Shown: positions 40,406 to 51,500 of the stretch, piece by piece | How positions within the stretch are numbered: the stretch's first letter is position 1 | Layout of the letters: each line of letters starts with the position of its first letter | NCBI RefSeq assembly: GCF_027172205.1 | Contig: NC_070613.1 | Coordinates: 10,705,001 to 10,769,000, forward strand | Direction of reading: 5' to 3' | Source: Podarcis raffonei | Taxonomy: Eukaryota > Chordata > Lepidosauria > Squamata > Lacertidae | DNA: 64,000 nt | Position numbers and translations under genes: made by a program | The notes under the pieces: model-generated | The model's input: only the letters and a program-made list of their open reading frames with translations | Databases searched by the model: none | Told to the model about the DNA's origin: nothing

Positions 40406-41054
40406 TTTTAACGTATTATTTTCAACAGTAATTAAACATACTTTTACATCTTATTCAATTTTTTGACTTCCATCAGTCCTGTCTGAAAATTTTCCAATCT
40501 AATCTCTTAGTATGCATTTCTTATTTTCCCATTACATTTCAAAACTCATAACCAATATCTCTATCTTTTTCTACCTTGTAACACTTTGTATATTTCTCCT
40601 TACAAAACTTCTTGTAGTCCTACTAGCGTAATTTGTTGATTACAGTTGCTCTTCAAATAATTCATATACTTCTTCCAATCTTCTGTAAATCTCTGGTCCC
40701 ACATGTTTCAAATCTTTCCTGTCATTTTGTCCAATTCTGCATAGTCCATTAATTTTGTCTGCCATTCTTCTTTCATCGGAATTTCTTCTTGCTTCCATTT
40801 CTGGGCTAACAATACTCTTGCCGCTGTTGTTGCACATAAGAACAGTTTGACATCTTGTCTATTAATGTCTTGGCCTATAATTCCAAGTAAAAATGCTTCC
40901 GGATTTTTTAAAGAATGTATATTTCAACATCTTTTTCATCTCATTATATATCATTTCCCAGAAGTTCTTTACTTTCTTACATTCCCACCACATGTGATAA
41001 AACGTTCCTTCTTTTTCTTTACATTTCCAACATTTATTATTTGTCTTATACATT
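40368..41054 (-). mobile_element. L1 LINE, 5'-truncated, with 11-bp duplication
   Basis: Flanked by AGTGCAATCTC (40357-40367 and 41055-41065). The minus strand codes for NNKCWKCKEKEGTFYHMWWE and CKKVKNFWEMIYNEMKKMLK near its 5' end, with the CX2CX8HX4C element complete. The frame is then broken; further down comes a frame with EARRNSDERRMADKINGLCR. The 3' tail is the (TA)n run at 40371-40401. Related to the L1 at 19143. Confidence 0.88.
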
Positions 41055-41065
41055 AGTGCAATCTC

Positions 41066-42080
41066 ACTGTCGCACTGCACCATCCAGATAAGTTGCAGCG
41101 GTGCTGGTGTTCAGAGGGCAGATCTGCCCCTCCACAACAGCTGATATTGGTAGGTTGGGCCCAGAAAAAGAGACTGTGCCTATAGGAACCACTGAGAAAG
41201 ATATCCTGCCCACGTGGCACCCAGAACTTCGGCTCAGCATTTCTCCTTGTGCTATGCAAGCTGAGGACAGCAGGCACGAGTTCACTTGCAGGGCAGAGTC
41301 AACCTAAGGTTAGCCGCAGTGGAGGAAAGGGATTCATTACAGAATGCATTCAGCATGGATGCCTTCCGTCCTGTTAAACACCCGCATTTTGCAAGAGTCA
41401 GCTGATGATTATTATGATTATTATTTCTAGCACGGAGCGAGTTCTTCCTGTTTTAAATCACTGGCTTTCTCTCCCACTTCATTGCTCTCCGTTCCTAGTC
41501 CCAAATGACAACCTCCTCAAAAAGACGGAATAATAAGAAATAGGTCACTGTTCTATTGAAATCACGTCTGCGAAAAAGCCCAAGCTGCGAATTGCTGATG
41601 GATTAGCAAGGCAAGAGGTCATGCTGGAGCCAGAATGTACGGTTCTAAACAGAAATATTTAATGGCACTTTGAGCAATCAAAAAAAGGAGACTAGTGAGC
41701 TACGCTGGCCCTGAACAGAATGCAGTTTGCAAGTGGAAAATAATTTTAGGAGAGTGCGGAATCGGGCACAGAGCATCAGTGCCTGAATCTTGCATGTTGC
41801 AGCCCAAGGGGCGATATTTTTCTAGATGAGGACATAGAAATTTTCTGACATTGCTTGGGAGACAACTCCCTTAGCCATGGCTAGCTTTGCAAGGGGGACA
41901 GTAGAGAAAGACAAGAGGTTTTAGTAGAAGATGGGTAATGGTCAGAGGTAACTGGGGTTCTAGTTATAAAACATCTGGAGGGTCATAAACGCTCCATCCT
42001 TGATGTAATTGGAGGTGTAGTTTCTTCAGAGTGCTGGAATTTGCAGCTCTGTGTGTAGATCATTATTATTTGGGGAAGAC
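41066..42080. other. Intergenic sequence without recognised genes
   Basis: No exon or repeat I can name. Confidence 0.4.
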
Positions 42081-42091
42081 TGACTGCTTAC

Positions 42092-42439
42092 GGGATGCGG
42101 GTGGCACTGTGGGTTAAACCACAGAGCCTAGGACTTGCCGATCAGAAGGTTGGCGGTTTGAATCCCCACGATGGGGTGAGCTCCCATTGCTCGGTCCCTG
42201 CTCCTGCCAACCTAGCAGTTCGAAAGCACGTCAAAGTGCAAGTAGATAAATACCGCTCCGGCGGGAAGGTAAATGGCGTTTCCGTGCGCTGCTCAGGTTT
42301 GCCAGAAGTGGCTTAGTCATGCTGGCCACATGACCCAGAAGCTGTATGCTGGCTCCCTCGGCCAATAAAGCGAGATGAGCACCACAACCCCAGAGTCGGC
42401 CACGACTGGCCCTAATGGTCAGGGGTCACTTTACCTTTA
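42092..42439 (+). mobile_element. Sauria SINE with perfect 11-bp duplication
   Basis: Flanked by TGACTGCTTAC (42081-42091 and 42440-42450). The head is GGGATGCGGGTGGCACTGTG, the B box GGTTTGAATCCCC, and the end GAGTCGGCCACGACTGGCC then CTTTACCTTTA. It is the only plus-strand copy of the three. Confidence 0.93.
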
Positions 42440-42450
42440 TGACTGCTTAC

Positions 42451-43283
42451 ATGGCATAATGTGCCTTATCATGTGGATAGAATATGCTCAGAGGCTCTGT
42501 GTTCTTGATGTCTGACAGGGGAACTCTTCCTTGGCTTCCTGCCCCTTTCTAGGTCTGGAGTCTTCCTTCTGCACCCAGACCCCTCCGCATCTATACAGCC
42601 AAGGGGATGAAATGTGCCATGAAGTGGACTTTGACCAGCCATTAAGGTCCGTGATGGCTTTGGGACACTAGTTCACACGCTCTCTCACACTGGCCTACCT
42701 CACAGGGTTGTTGTGAAGACAGCATGCAGTAACTCGGGTGTCTGTCAAATTTTTAAACATAGTCTTCACCACCTCAACTTTCTGTGAACTCTCCAAGCGC
42801 AGTTCATGGCTGCTGCCAGAGCACGGCAGATTTCCTTGATCTTACAGACATCGCTCCCTGCTTCTCGTTTCCTTGCCTCCCTGTCAGCCTGCGCTTTGCT
42901 GCAGTTCAAAAGCGGCATTAATGAGCAGCAGCGGCAGCACGGTGTTGCAAAGAAACCCTGCAAGTTCTGCTGATTTGAGGCTGAACTGTCACGAACAACA
43001 GACACCTCCCTCTTCTCTGTGCTCACAGACAGGGTGAAGTCCGGGGCAGTGGTTTGTGTGTTTGTGTGTTTGTGTGTGTGTGTGTGTGTGTGTAGGAGCA
43101 GAACCTCCATTTGCCAAGAGCTAGCTGCCCATCTGCCCTCTAGAACTGGCAAGCCAGATAAGATCCCCGTAAAAGTGACAGATCAAAGTAGCTAATTCAT
43201 CAGACTCTCCAGGAGATTAGCAAGAGTGGCTTATAGCAGCGCCGCCCGCCGCCAGCATTTGTGGGCATCCATCATGCAGATGA
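42451..43283. other. Intergenic sequence with a (TG)n run
   Basis: No gene recognised. A TG microsatellite is at about 43049-43094. Confidence 0.5.
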
Positions 43284-43291
43284 GTCTAAAC

Positions 43292-43770
43292 CGGCAGTGG
43301 GGGAACTTTTCCAGCCCGAGGGCCACATTCCCTTCTGAACGACCTTTCAAGGGCCGCATGCCAGTGGTGAATGGGAGCAGAGATAAAAGCAGGCAGAGAA
43401 AGTCCTCGGAAGTGGATTTAGGGCAGTGCGAGCGGTACGGCTGCAGGAGTGCACAGCCGAAAAGGCGCCCTCCCAACGCCCGGTAGGGGGCATCAAATAG
43501 CCTCATAACAGGGTGGCATATGACTAAGGCCCACCCCTGAAGTCCTGCCCATTTGCACAGTAGGTTCGTTTCTTCACATGCCAACACACGACTCTCTCTA
43601 TCCTCTCTGTCTCCAATATAGGAATGGAAGGACACATCCCAGCCCAGCAGAAGCTCTTGGAGTGTAAAGTGGGGGCCAGTGAGGGGTACTTCCTGGGCAG
43701 AAATCCAAGGGCCAGGGAAAGGGGCCTGGAGGGCCACATTCAATCCCATGCCTGAGGTTCTTCACCCCTG
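43292..43770. mobile_element. hAT-like MITE with perfect 8-bp duplication
   Basis: 479 bp flanked by GTCTAAAC (43284-43291 and 43771-43778). The right end, inverted, is CAGGGGTGAAGAACCTCAGG; the left end reads CGGCAGTGGGGGAACTTTTC. The interior has GGGCCACATTC near both ends. The TA at the centre of the duplication is as in 28478 and 46428. Confidence 0.8.
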
Positions 43771-43971
43771 GTCTAAACAGCCAATGGATGATCTTGCAGA
43801 GAATATCGTGCAATGCCTTTAAGAGCGTGGTCACTTAATGTTGAATGTCTCCTATGCTCCTTTGAGACCTCATACCAGGGTCAGTATCAACAGGTGGCTT
43901 CCTCTGGCAGTTGCCCCAGCACCTTGCAAGTCTCCACACCCCACCCCGCCAATACCAGCACCAGGTTTCTT

Positions 43972-43972
43972 C

Positions 43973-44023
<51 letters not shown>
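43972..44023. repeat. (TTA)n microsatellite
   Basis: About 17 TTA units. Frames coding for LLLLL or YYYYY here are artefacts. Confidence 0.95.
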
Positions 44024-44511
44024 CAGCTAGTCTTCCCTGCCATTTTGACTTGCTCCCATTCCCGACGATGCAGCCGTGCTCTCGATTTCAGAAGCCCACG
44101 TCGTGTTGAAGTCCATCACGAGTCGATTTCCTTTTTCATCTTGCTTTTCTCAGAGGGCATGTGCTCACTTTTACATTTAGAAAGAGGATGTCTAAACGGT
44201 CTTATGTGACAAAAAGCAGCTTTCCGTGCCCCTGTTAAGGGTCGTCAAACCCCGTAATTATATTTACATCATTAGAGCTCAAGTAACAACCTCCTTACCC
44301 ATCTCTGTATCTGTATATTGTGAGCCTTCAGAATGCACCATTCCATGAACAATGGCAACTTATTCTCCCCAAACAGAATCACCTCCCTACCTCAATTGGC
44401 TGGTCCATGTCGGCTACCCATACAGTGCGCTATCAGGCCCTGGACTGCTTAAGCCAGTGACCTTCCTGGGCATGTGGAGGAATGCAAAAGAGGCACATCG
44501 GATTTCAAGTC

Positions 44512-44517
44512 TTTATT
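44512..44517 (-). terminator. CRYGN: CRYGN poly(A) signal
   Basis: AATAAA on the minus strand, about 64 bases after the CRYGN stop. Very short 3' UTRs are usual for crystallin mRNAs. Cleavage would be expected about 15-25 bases further along, near 44490-44497. Confidence 0.75.
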
Positions 44518-44580
44518 ATTTCACATTTCTAGAGACCAGGAGGGAAGGGTCCAGACTCTCCGTTTTCACCAGGCAGTTAG

Positions 44581-44716
44581 CTAAAAATAGTTGACAACCC
44601 TTCTGATTGACTGGATGTTTGCACAGGCAGCTTGCCACTCATTGCAGCTGCTGTAGTCACCTCTCTCGACCACATACATCTGGCCACGATAGTTAGGTTC
44701 CTCATACAACACCCAT
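44581..44716 (-). CDS. CRYGN: CRYGN coding exon 4 (Greek-key motif 4, with stop)
   Basis: 136 bp including TAG. The acceptor is CTGTTTCAG. It codes for WVLYEEPNYRGQMYVVERGD to the C-terminus RRVVNYF. The aromatic C-terminal end is typical of beta/gamma-crystallins. Confidence 0.96.
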
Positions 44717-47700
44717 CTGAAACAGAAACAAAATGTTTTCTAGTCAAAACACTCCAAGCCACATTCAGAGATGGTTATGGTGCCATATTGGTTTCCTCCA
44801 AACAGTTGGCATTTGATGTTAAAAGTTGATCACGGCTAAAATTCTGGTGGCTCTGAGGTGGAGATGGACTTGCTCCTTTTCTGAATGATTGGTTAACCAA
44901 AGGTTTAGAAAGCAGCAGTGATGAAGACATTAAACCCAACATATGTATGTCTGGGAGATGGCGGACAAAAAGCAGAAAGAGTTTTTTAAAACAACTGATC
45001 ACCGTTTATTCACCTTATAAATACAGTTTAACAAATGCGTTAGTATGCACAACTCCCATTTGTTTAATGTTTATCTTGCACATATGTTTGTATTTAATGT
45101 GTTTATTTTAGATCTCTGTTGATTGTTTAATTGTGTTTGGGTGTTTTGGAGATACTGAATTTGTAATATGTTTTGTTATAAGTTCATTGACCTAGACATC
45201 AATCAAATTTACTCGCTCAGCCAACCCCCGAAGTTCTTAATATTGAGAACGTTAATATGAAAAGGATGCAGAAAATATGCTTTAAGATATCCTCTTTTTC
45301 ATAAATACATCTAATAAGAGACATAGGATTTAAGAGACCAGTCCACATAATTTCTGGCCAGAAGTTCTATATGAGCACTGGGGTACATGCCCCACCACAT
45401 ATGCTCTATTCTAGTTGTGCAGAAGAACCCATCGCTCAAGGCAGGTGGTTGTCTCAGCACCAAGGATAGCGCCTAGTGAGCCATTTGCTCTAAGAAAGGC
45501 TGGAAGCAAAGCTAAACCTTTTGAGCCTCTGCCTGCTGCCCATCTCTCCTAGGCCAACCCTCTGAGCTACAGACGGGCACTTCTGTACTCTCTGCCCTGC
45601 CCACCTGGTGCACCTCCTGTGCCACTGGACTTTCAGAGTACTGTGGGAGGCACTTGGTTCCTCAGGCCCAAAGGAAAGCACCTGTGAGGGTTTGCCTCTG
45701 GTTTTATAGACCCTGGGTGCTGTGGAATCTGGCAATGTAGAGGTTCAGTTGTTCCTTGACTCCCTGCTGAATTCTGGGGTCATGACTAGGGTTGCCACCC
45801 ATCCTGTATAATATGGGTCCGTCCTGTATTTCCATGTAATATAAATGTGAATAAATCCTATTTCTTAAAACTACGACAGTCTCCACTGTGTTTTGATTCT
45901 CAAAGGAACACAGATCCTGGGTGAGCGCCTGGAACCCCCTGGAATCTTGCCACGGCTTGGCAGAGATTGGGGATGGTGCCCAACTTTTGTAACAATAGAG
46001 ACATACCTTGGTTGTCAAACGCCCTGGAACTCGGACATTTTGGCTCCCCAACTCCACAAACCCGGAAGTGGTTGTTCCAGTTTGCAAACGTTCTTTTGGA
46101 ACCCAAACATTTGGCGGTGCTTCTGCAGCTTCTGATTGGCTGCAAGAGCTTCCTGCTGCCAATCAGAAGCCACAATTTGGTTTTCAAACGTTTTGGAAGT
46201 CAAACAGACTTCTAGAACGAATTCCGTTCGACTTCCAAAGTACGACTGTATATCCGTCAACTGAGGATAACACTTCATGCATCTGACGAGGTGGACTTTA
46301 TTTCATGAAAGCTGATGCTGTAATAAATATGTTACATCTTCAAGGTGCCACAGGACTTTCACCTGCAGGGCTGTTAGGGTTTTAGGAAGCTGCCTTGCTC
46401 CAGGCCAGACGCTTCCTCCATCTAATCCAGGAGTCGGCAAGGCTTAACGGTCATGGGCCGGATCACTCCTGCGGAGATCCTTTGTGGGCCGGGCCAGCGC
46501 AGCACGACACCGGAAATCGCTTCTGCGCATGTCCGCGACGCCTTAAATTGCTTCTGCACATGCCCAGACGTTGAAAATTGTGCCTGCACAGAAGCGATTT
46601 CTGGTGTCTGGGCATGCGCAGAAGCGATTTCCGGAGCTGCAGAAGAGAGTCCCCGCACCGCACTGGTTTAGCACAGTGCGCGGGGACTCACCGAGCAGGC
46701 AGCTCAGCTCGGGGGTGGCTCGGGGGCTGGTTAAACGGCCTCCATGGGCCGCTTCTGGCCCATGGGCCCTAGGTTGCCGACCCTTGATCTAATCCACTAT
46801 TGCTTCTCTTGTCTATCAGCTCTCCAGGGTTTCAAGCAGAGGGTCCTTTAAAATAAAACAAATAACAACAGCCTTGCAGTTGCCAAGCCTTGAAGAAAAG
46901 GCTCCTCCCTGGCCACAGAGTACATCTTGCAAGCACTTTGGGCATTTCAGCCAGAGAGCCCAGAACGGTTGTCACCATCCTGCTTCTCCACCTAGCCGCA
47001 GGAACTACCACCATCCCAATCCAGACTGTGGCCCGTAGCATCTGTCAGAGCACCAGGTTGGGGAAGGCTGCCTTTGAAGTCCTGCTTTTTGCCCTCCTAA
47101 GAGATGTTCCCTTGGCACGGAAGCACGAAGCAGCATGAACCAGAACTCCAGCTGTGCCTCACACAAGCCAAGCACTCTCTGGCTCGGACAGAGGGCTCCA
47201 GCTCTCTCCCAGGCACGCACATCCAAGTCATGCCTTCTGATTGTGTTTGTTTGTCCAAAGGAAGCGCATGGTACCATGAGGTCAGAGAGATAGTGGGGGT
47301 GGAGAGAGAGAGAGAGAGAGAACGAGCCAATGACATCATAACACAACAACGCCATCACTGGTGAAAGGGTGAGACACACACGATGATTTTTGTTTTTTTC
47401 CACCCCCTCAAGAGAACATTTGTTCCTGGTCAGAGCGATGATGGAAATACAACCCTGCGTGATCGCCGGTTTTCAGGGGAAATGTTTTTGGGACAGAGGG
47501 AGGGACAGCAAGACTGTCGGCCTCTCCCAGTTTGGCACTTCTAGAGCAAAGGATCAGAAAGCAAGAATGCGAGAAGGAACTATAGTGGGGAAGCTATAAT
47601 TGGTGTTAATCTTTTCCAGAATAAAGAGGCTTGTTAAGCTGATCCTCTCGTGCCACATGCAAATGTTTTGTTTTGTTTTTGCCTCAGATGAACATTTATG

Positions 47701-48524
47701 ATGGAACTGCTGGATTGGATATTGCTAACTTGCAATTATTTATTATTACTACAGTAAGGACTCCACACATAGACCCAAGCCCAGGGTTGGTGGAATGTCA
47801 GGGGAGTAGAGAGCTGGGTTTTGGTCTCTTTTAAAAGGGATACCCTGTAGATATGCAAAAAAATAGAAAAAGTCAATAAATCAATAACTGTTCATGGCTT
47901 TTTTGAAGAAAGTAAATGGAAGCTGTCATACTGACACAGACAATTGGTCCATCTGGCTCTGTGTTGTTTATGCTGAATTTGAACTGATCAGCAGTGCTTG
48001 CAAACCCCATTTTTTTCAACCAGCCACATCTTTTCCTGCCCCACATCTGACATCAGGTGTAGAGGAAGTGGATATTAAGTCCTAGACCCAACCCTGGAAC
48101 ATACAAGAGAGACAAGAAACCCACTTAGGAGTAGGTTTAACCTGTATGGGGGGGATGACTGAAGAAGGGTAGGGACTGGTAAAAGCTACAGAAAGCAACA
48201 GGGGCCCATGTCTGTGGGTGGTTATTCTGGCATGGAACTGCAGAGTCAGAGATGTCATCATCTATATCAGGGTGGTGAGCCCCCTATCTCCCTTCAGATG
48301 TGGATGGACCAGCTCCCATCATTGCTGACCTTTAGCCATGCTGGCTGCCAGGGGCTGATGGGAGATGGAGTCTGGCAGCAGCGGTGGGCAATGCATTTCT
48401 GTGGATTCTGCCACCTGGGGCAGTTGCCTCATCTTGCCACAAGGGTGGGCCAGCCCTGACCCCAACAGATCTTGCTTCCCCTGTCGGTTTCCAGAGGAGA
48501 CCCAAAGTCCAGCACAAAGCAAGA

Positions 48525-48582
<58 letters not shown>

Positions 48583-51500
48583 CAGCTTTCAGCTCACACA
48601 CACAACTCTGGCTTTGTTCTCTCATCTATCAGGCAGGTGAGGTGGGTAGCGAAAGGCCTGCCCATTTGTTTCTATGGCAACAGAGCTCACCCTTTCGAGA
48701 TGCAGACGATGGATACTTAACTGGCCAGTCAAAGGTACTGGCATTGACAAACCTTGACAAAGGAACTTGTTTGGCAAGTTTCCTCTTATGTACTCTATCC
48801 TCACAGATGCAGTTGCAGGTTCAGAAGGGATCCAGTTTCATCCAGACTGACCAATCTAGCAACTACATCAATAGCAATCTGAATTATCCAAGTGCTAGTT
48901 ACGTAGTGGAAATGGCACCGTACATGCGCACACACAGACACAGAGAGATGAGGAAACAACATGCTCAGGGGAACCCAGAGAGGCAAATGACTCACCCCCA
49001 AAAGAAAACAGCAAGATGGGGGCTGAGTATGCTCAGTGTGCAGGGAATAGGAAAATGGTGGCAGCTGGAAGAAGAATGGAATGGAGTACTCTGAAGAGGG
49101 CTAAAAGGAGGATTACATGCGGCAACCCTTTATTGCAGGTTGCCCTTGTATTATTTTGACACCCGTGAGTTACTTACGCTCCATCCCCATAGACTTTGAT
49201 GGCGTTGATCCAGTTTTTGGCCCAGCCTTGCCTATGCAGGCAAGAGCAATCTTCGGTGAACTCCTGGCTGCGACCACTAAAGTGTCTGCCCTCGAATACT
49301 TCGATCCGGTAATTCTCGCCATGCTGTTGGCAAAGGCAGGTCAAAATTAGCTTCATGAAACAGCAGGGGCAAAACCCAGAGACACCTCGCTTTTCCAAAT
49401 TCACACTAAAGAGCTTGGTATTGCGAAATATGTGTAAAAATGTATATAGAAAAATAACATTTGCACCCTTCTCTTCTTCTAAGGAGCTCCAGGCAACAGA
49501 GAGGTGTTTTTCCCCCCTTTTCATTTTGACCCACAGGTGAAAGACAGAAATGTGCCCTAGGCCAGCCAGTGAATTCTGTAGCCAGCAAAAAGCCACAGGT
49601 GGAAAATAGGTTCAGCATCAGCCCTCGCCAGCCAGCGACTGTTTCATAACTTTAATATTTATTTTGTCTACTGATTTAAAAATTGCTTTTCCACTTTTTG
49701 AAATCAAAGCAAGATCTCAAGAAGGTGGTTAGCAGCAGACATAAAAATATATATCAATAAAAATGTATTAAAACATTTATTTAAATAAGCAACACGTTGT
49801 CCCCCTCCCCCATACTATATACAAAATATGCCAGTGATTTGTGCCCTAAATATAGGAGAAGTAGTGCAGTGTAGTAGTTAAGAGTGTCAGCTTGGGATAG
49901 GACGATGTTTGCAATTTATTACGCACCCTTTACCTTCAGGTCCCAGGGTGGGCTACGACAATTAAACCACAATATTAATGTTTTTTTAAAAAGTTTAAAG
50001 CAACTTTAAAATTCAGGAATAAGGTGGGTTCTAAAATACGCATCTCCAGTGTCAAAAGCCAAGATAAACAAATGTGTCTTCAGCTAGAGAGACTCAGGTT
50101 CAAATCGGTTCTGAGCCATGAACCTCACTAGGGAATTCTCTCCCTCAGAGTAGCCTATTTTGCAGGATTGTTGTGAATTAAATGAAGGTGGGAGAGAAGG
50201 ACCCGTCACTTTACAATATGAGCAACATGCCTGTAAAGATGTGGTCATGCTAAGTTCTCCAGGAAGTTAGTACTTTTCTTATTATTGTTGTTTTCAGTGA
50301 GTAATTTAATGCCAGACTATGAAAGTGTTCAAACTTCAGCTGAGATGGGGGAGAGAGAGAGAGAGTTTCAGACCATCCTCAAGTGCCCTTTAGCATAAAA
50401 CCTGCACCGGAAGAAATACAAACCACGAAACGACCACGCACAAGGTCAAGAAAACAAGGCCACAAGAATGCCACTTTTGACATTTGCAAGAGAACCAGAC
50501 ATCCATACATGGGAAATGAATTAAGAACCCCACGAGGAACGAAACTATGAGGAGGAAATTCCAAAACACACATCTATTTGAGACTGCTTCCCTTAAAACA
50601 AACAAACAAAATAATAATCACATTTTCCCTGTTCCTAGTCAAGTCTGTGGTTATTTATACAGGATAGTTGTGACTTTATTAAGCAAGGAAAAGAAAGAAA
50701 CACACATGCCGCCCGCTTTGGTCTCCAGTATCCTGTCTATGCAATTCTTGGAAGGTGAACTGAGGTAAATTGCTTTGGGAATTTCCCTCTCCTCCCGCCG
50801 GTAGGTTTGGTAGGTATTTGTGAGGGAGTCTGCAGACAGGTATAAAGTTCTTTTTAGAAAAAAAGAAAAAGAACCAGCAGACAGAGGACATAATATATTT
50901 ATAAATGGAATCATGTATGAGAAGACTTGGCTGAGGTAGAGGAAAGCTTGTGGCATTCTTTTGGCGGTGGAATCTCAGATATGCCTGAAACATCTGATAG
51001 CAGACCAAAAAAACAACCAAAGAATAGGCTCTCCCGTTCCCCATCTTGTACATACAGATGCACAAATACACACACCTTCCACTGCAATACAAATTTAGTC
51101 TGAAGACAGGAAATAGTAGTTAAAAATTGTTGAGGGTACTTTGAGGGAGGGCTCCATTCCTGTGGTGTGTATGTGTCTTATTATATTAAAAATATTAATT
51201 TTTTTGCTCTTCAGCTAGTAAGTTTGCAGAATGCCTTACAAAAAACGTCAGCAGGAGAGCTAACCCATTAACAGCACAATCCAGTACATGTCTAAAAGAA
51301 GTCCCATAGAGTTCTATTGGTTGTTTCCAACTTAGATTAGAGCCACTTAATAGGCATAAGATAGTCCTGCCCATTAAGTACAATGGGTCTACTCTGGAGT
51401 AGGCATCACCACCCCAAGTTATTGCCAAGAGACTGAAGTAAGACATATCTAGTGGATCTTAATGATTAGGTGGGGTATTCCTTCAGATACTTGGGTTCCA

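Larger units (their letters stand above)
44717..49177. other. CRYGN intron 3
   Basis: The intron between CRYGN exons 3 and 4. It holds a TA-flanked MITE (45998-46248), a fragment of the unnamed repeat type at about 46265-46365, a SINE with a nested hAT element (46384-46855), AG and TC microsatellites, a reversed SINE tail (about 47918-47990) and a diverged palindromic MITE (about 48270-48440). I see nothing in about 44800-45780 or 48640-49170. Confidence 0.8.

Noticed and set aside
43813-44209. Frames with runs of Leu or Tyr
   Set aside because: They are translations of the TTA microsatellite, not a membrane protein.
48384-49094. 236-codon plus-strand open frame
   Set aside because: It runs through a TC microsatellite read as SLSLSLS and shows no domain, no codon pattern and no splice context. 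It lies antisense in a CRYGN intron.
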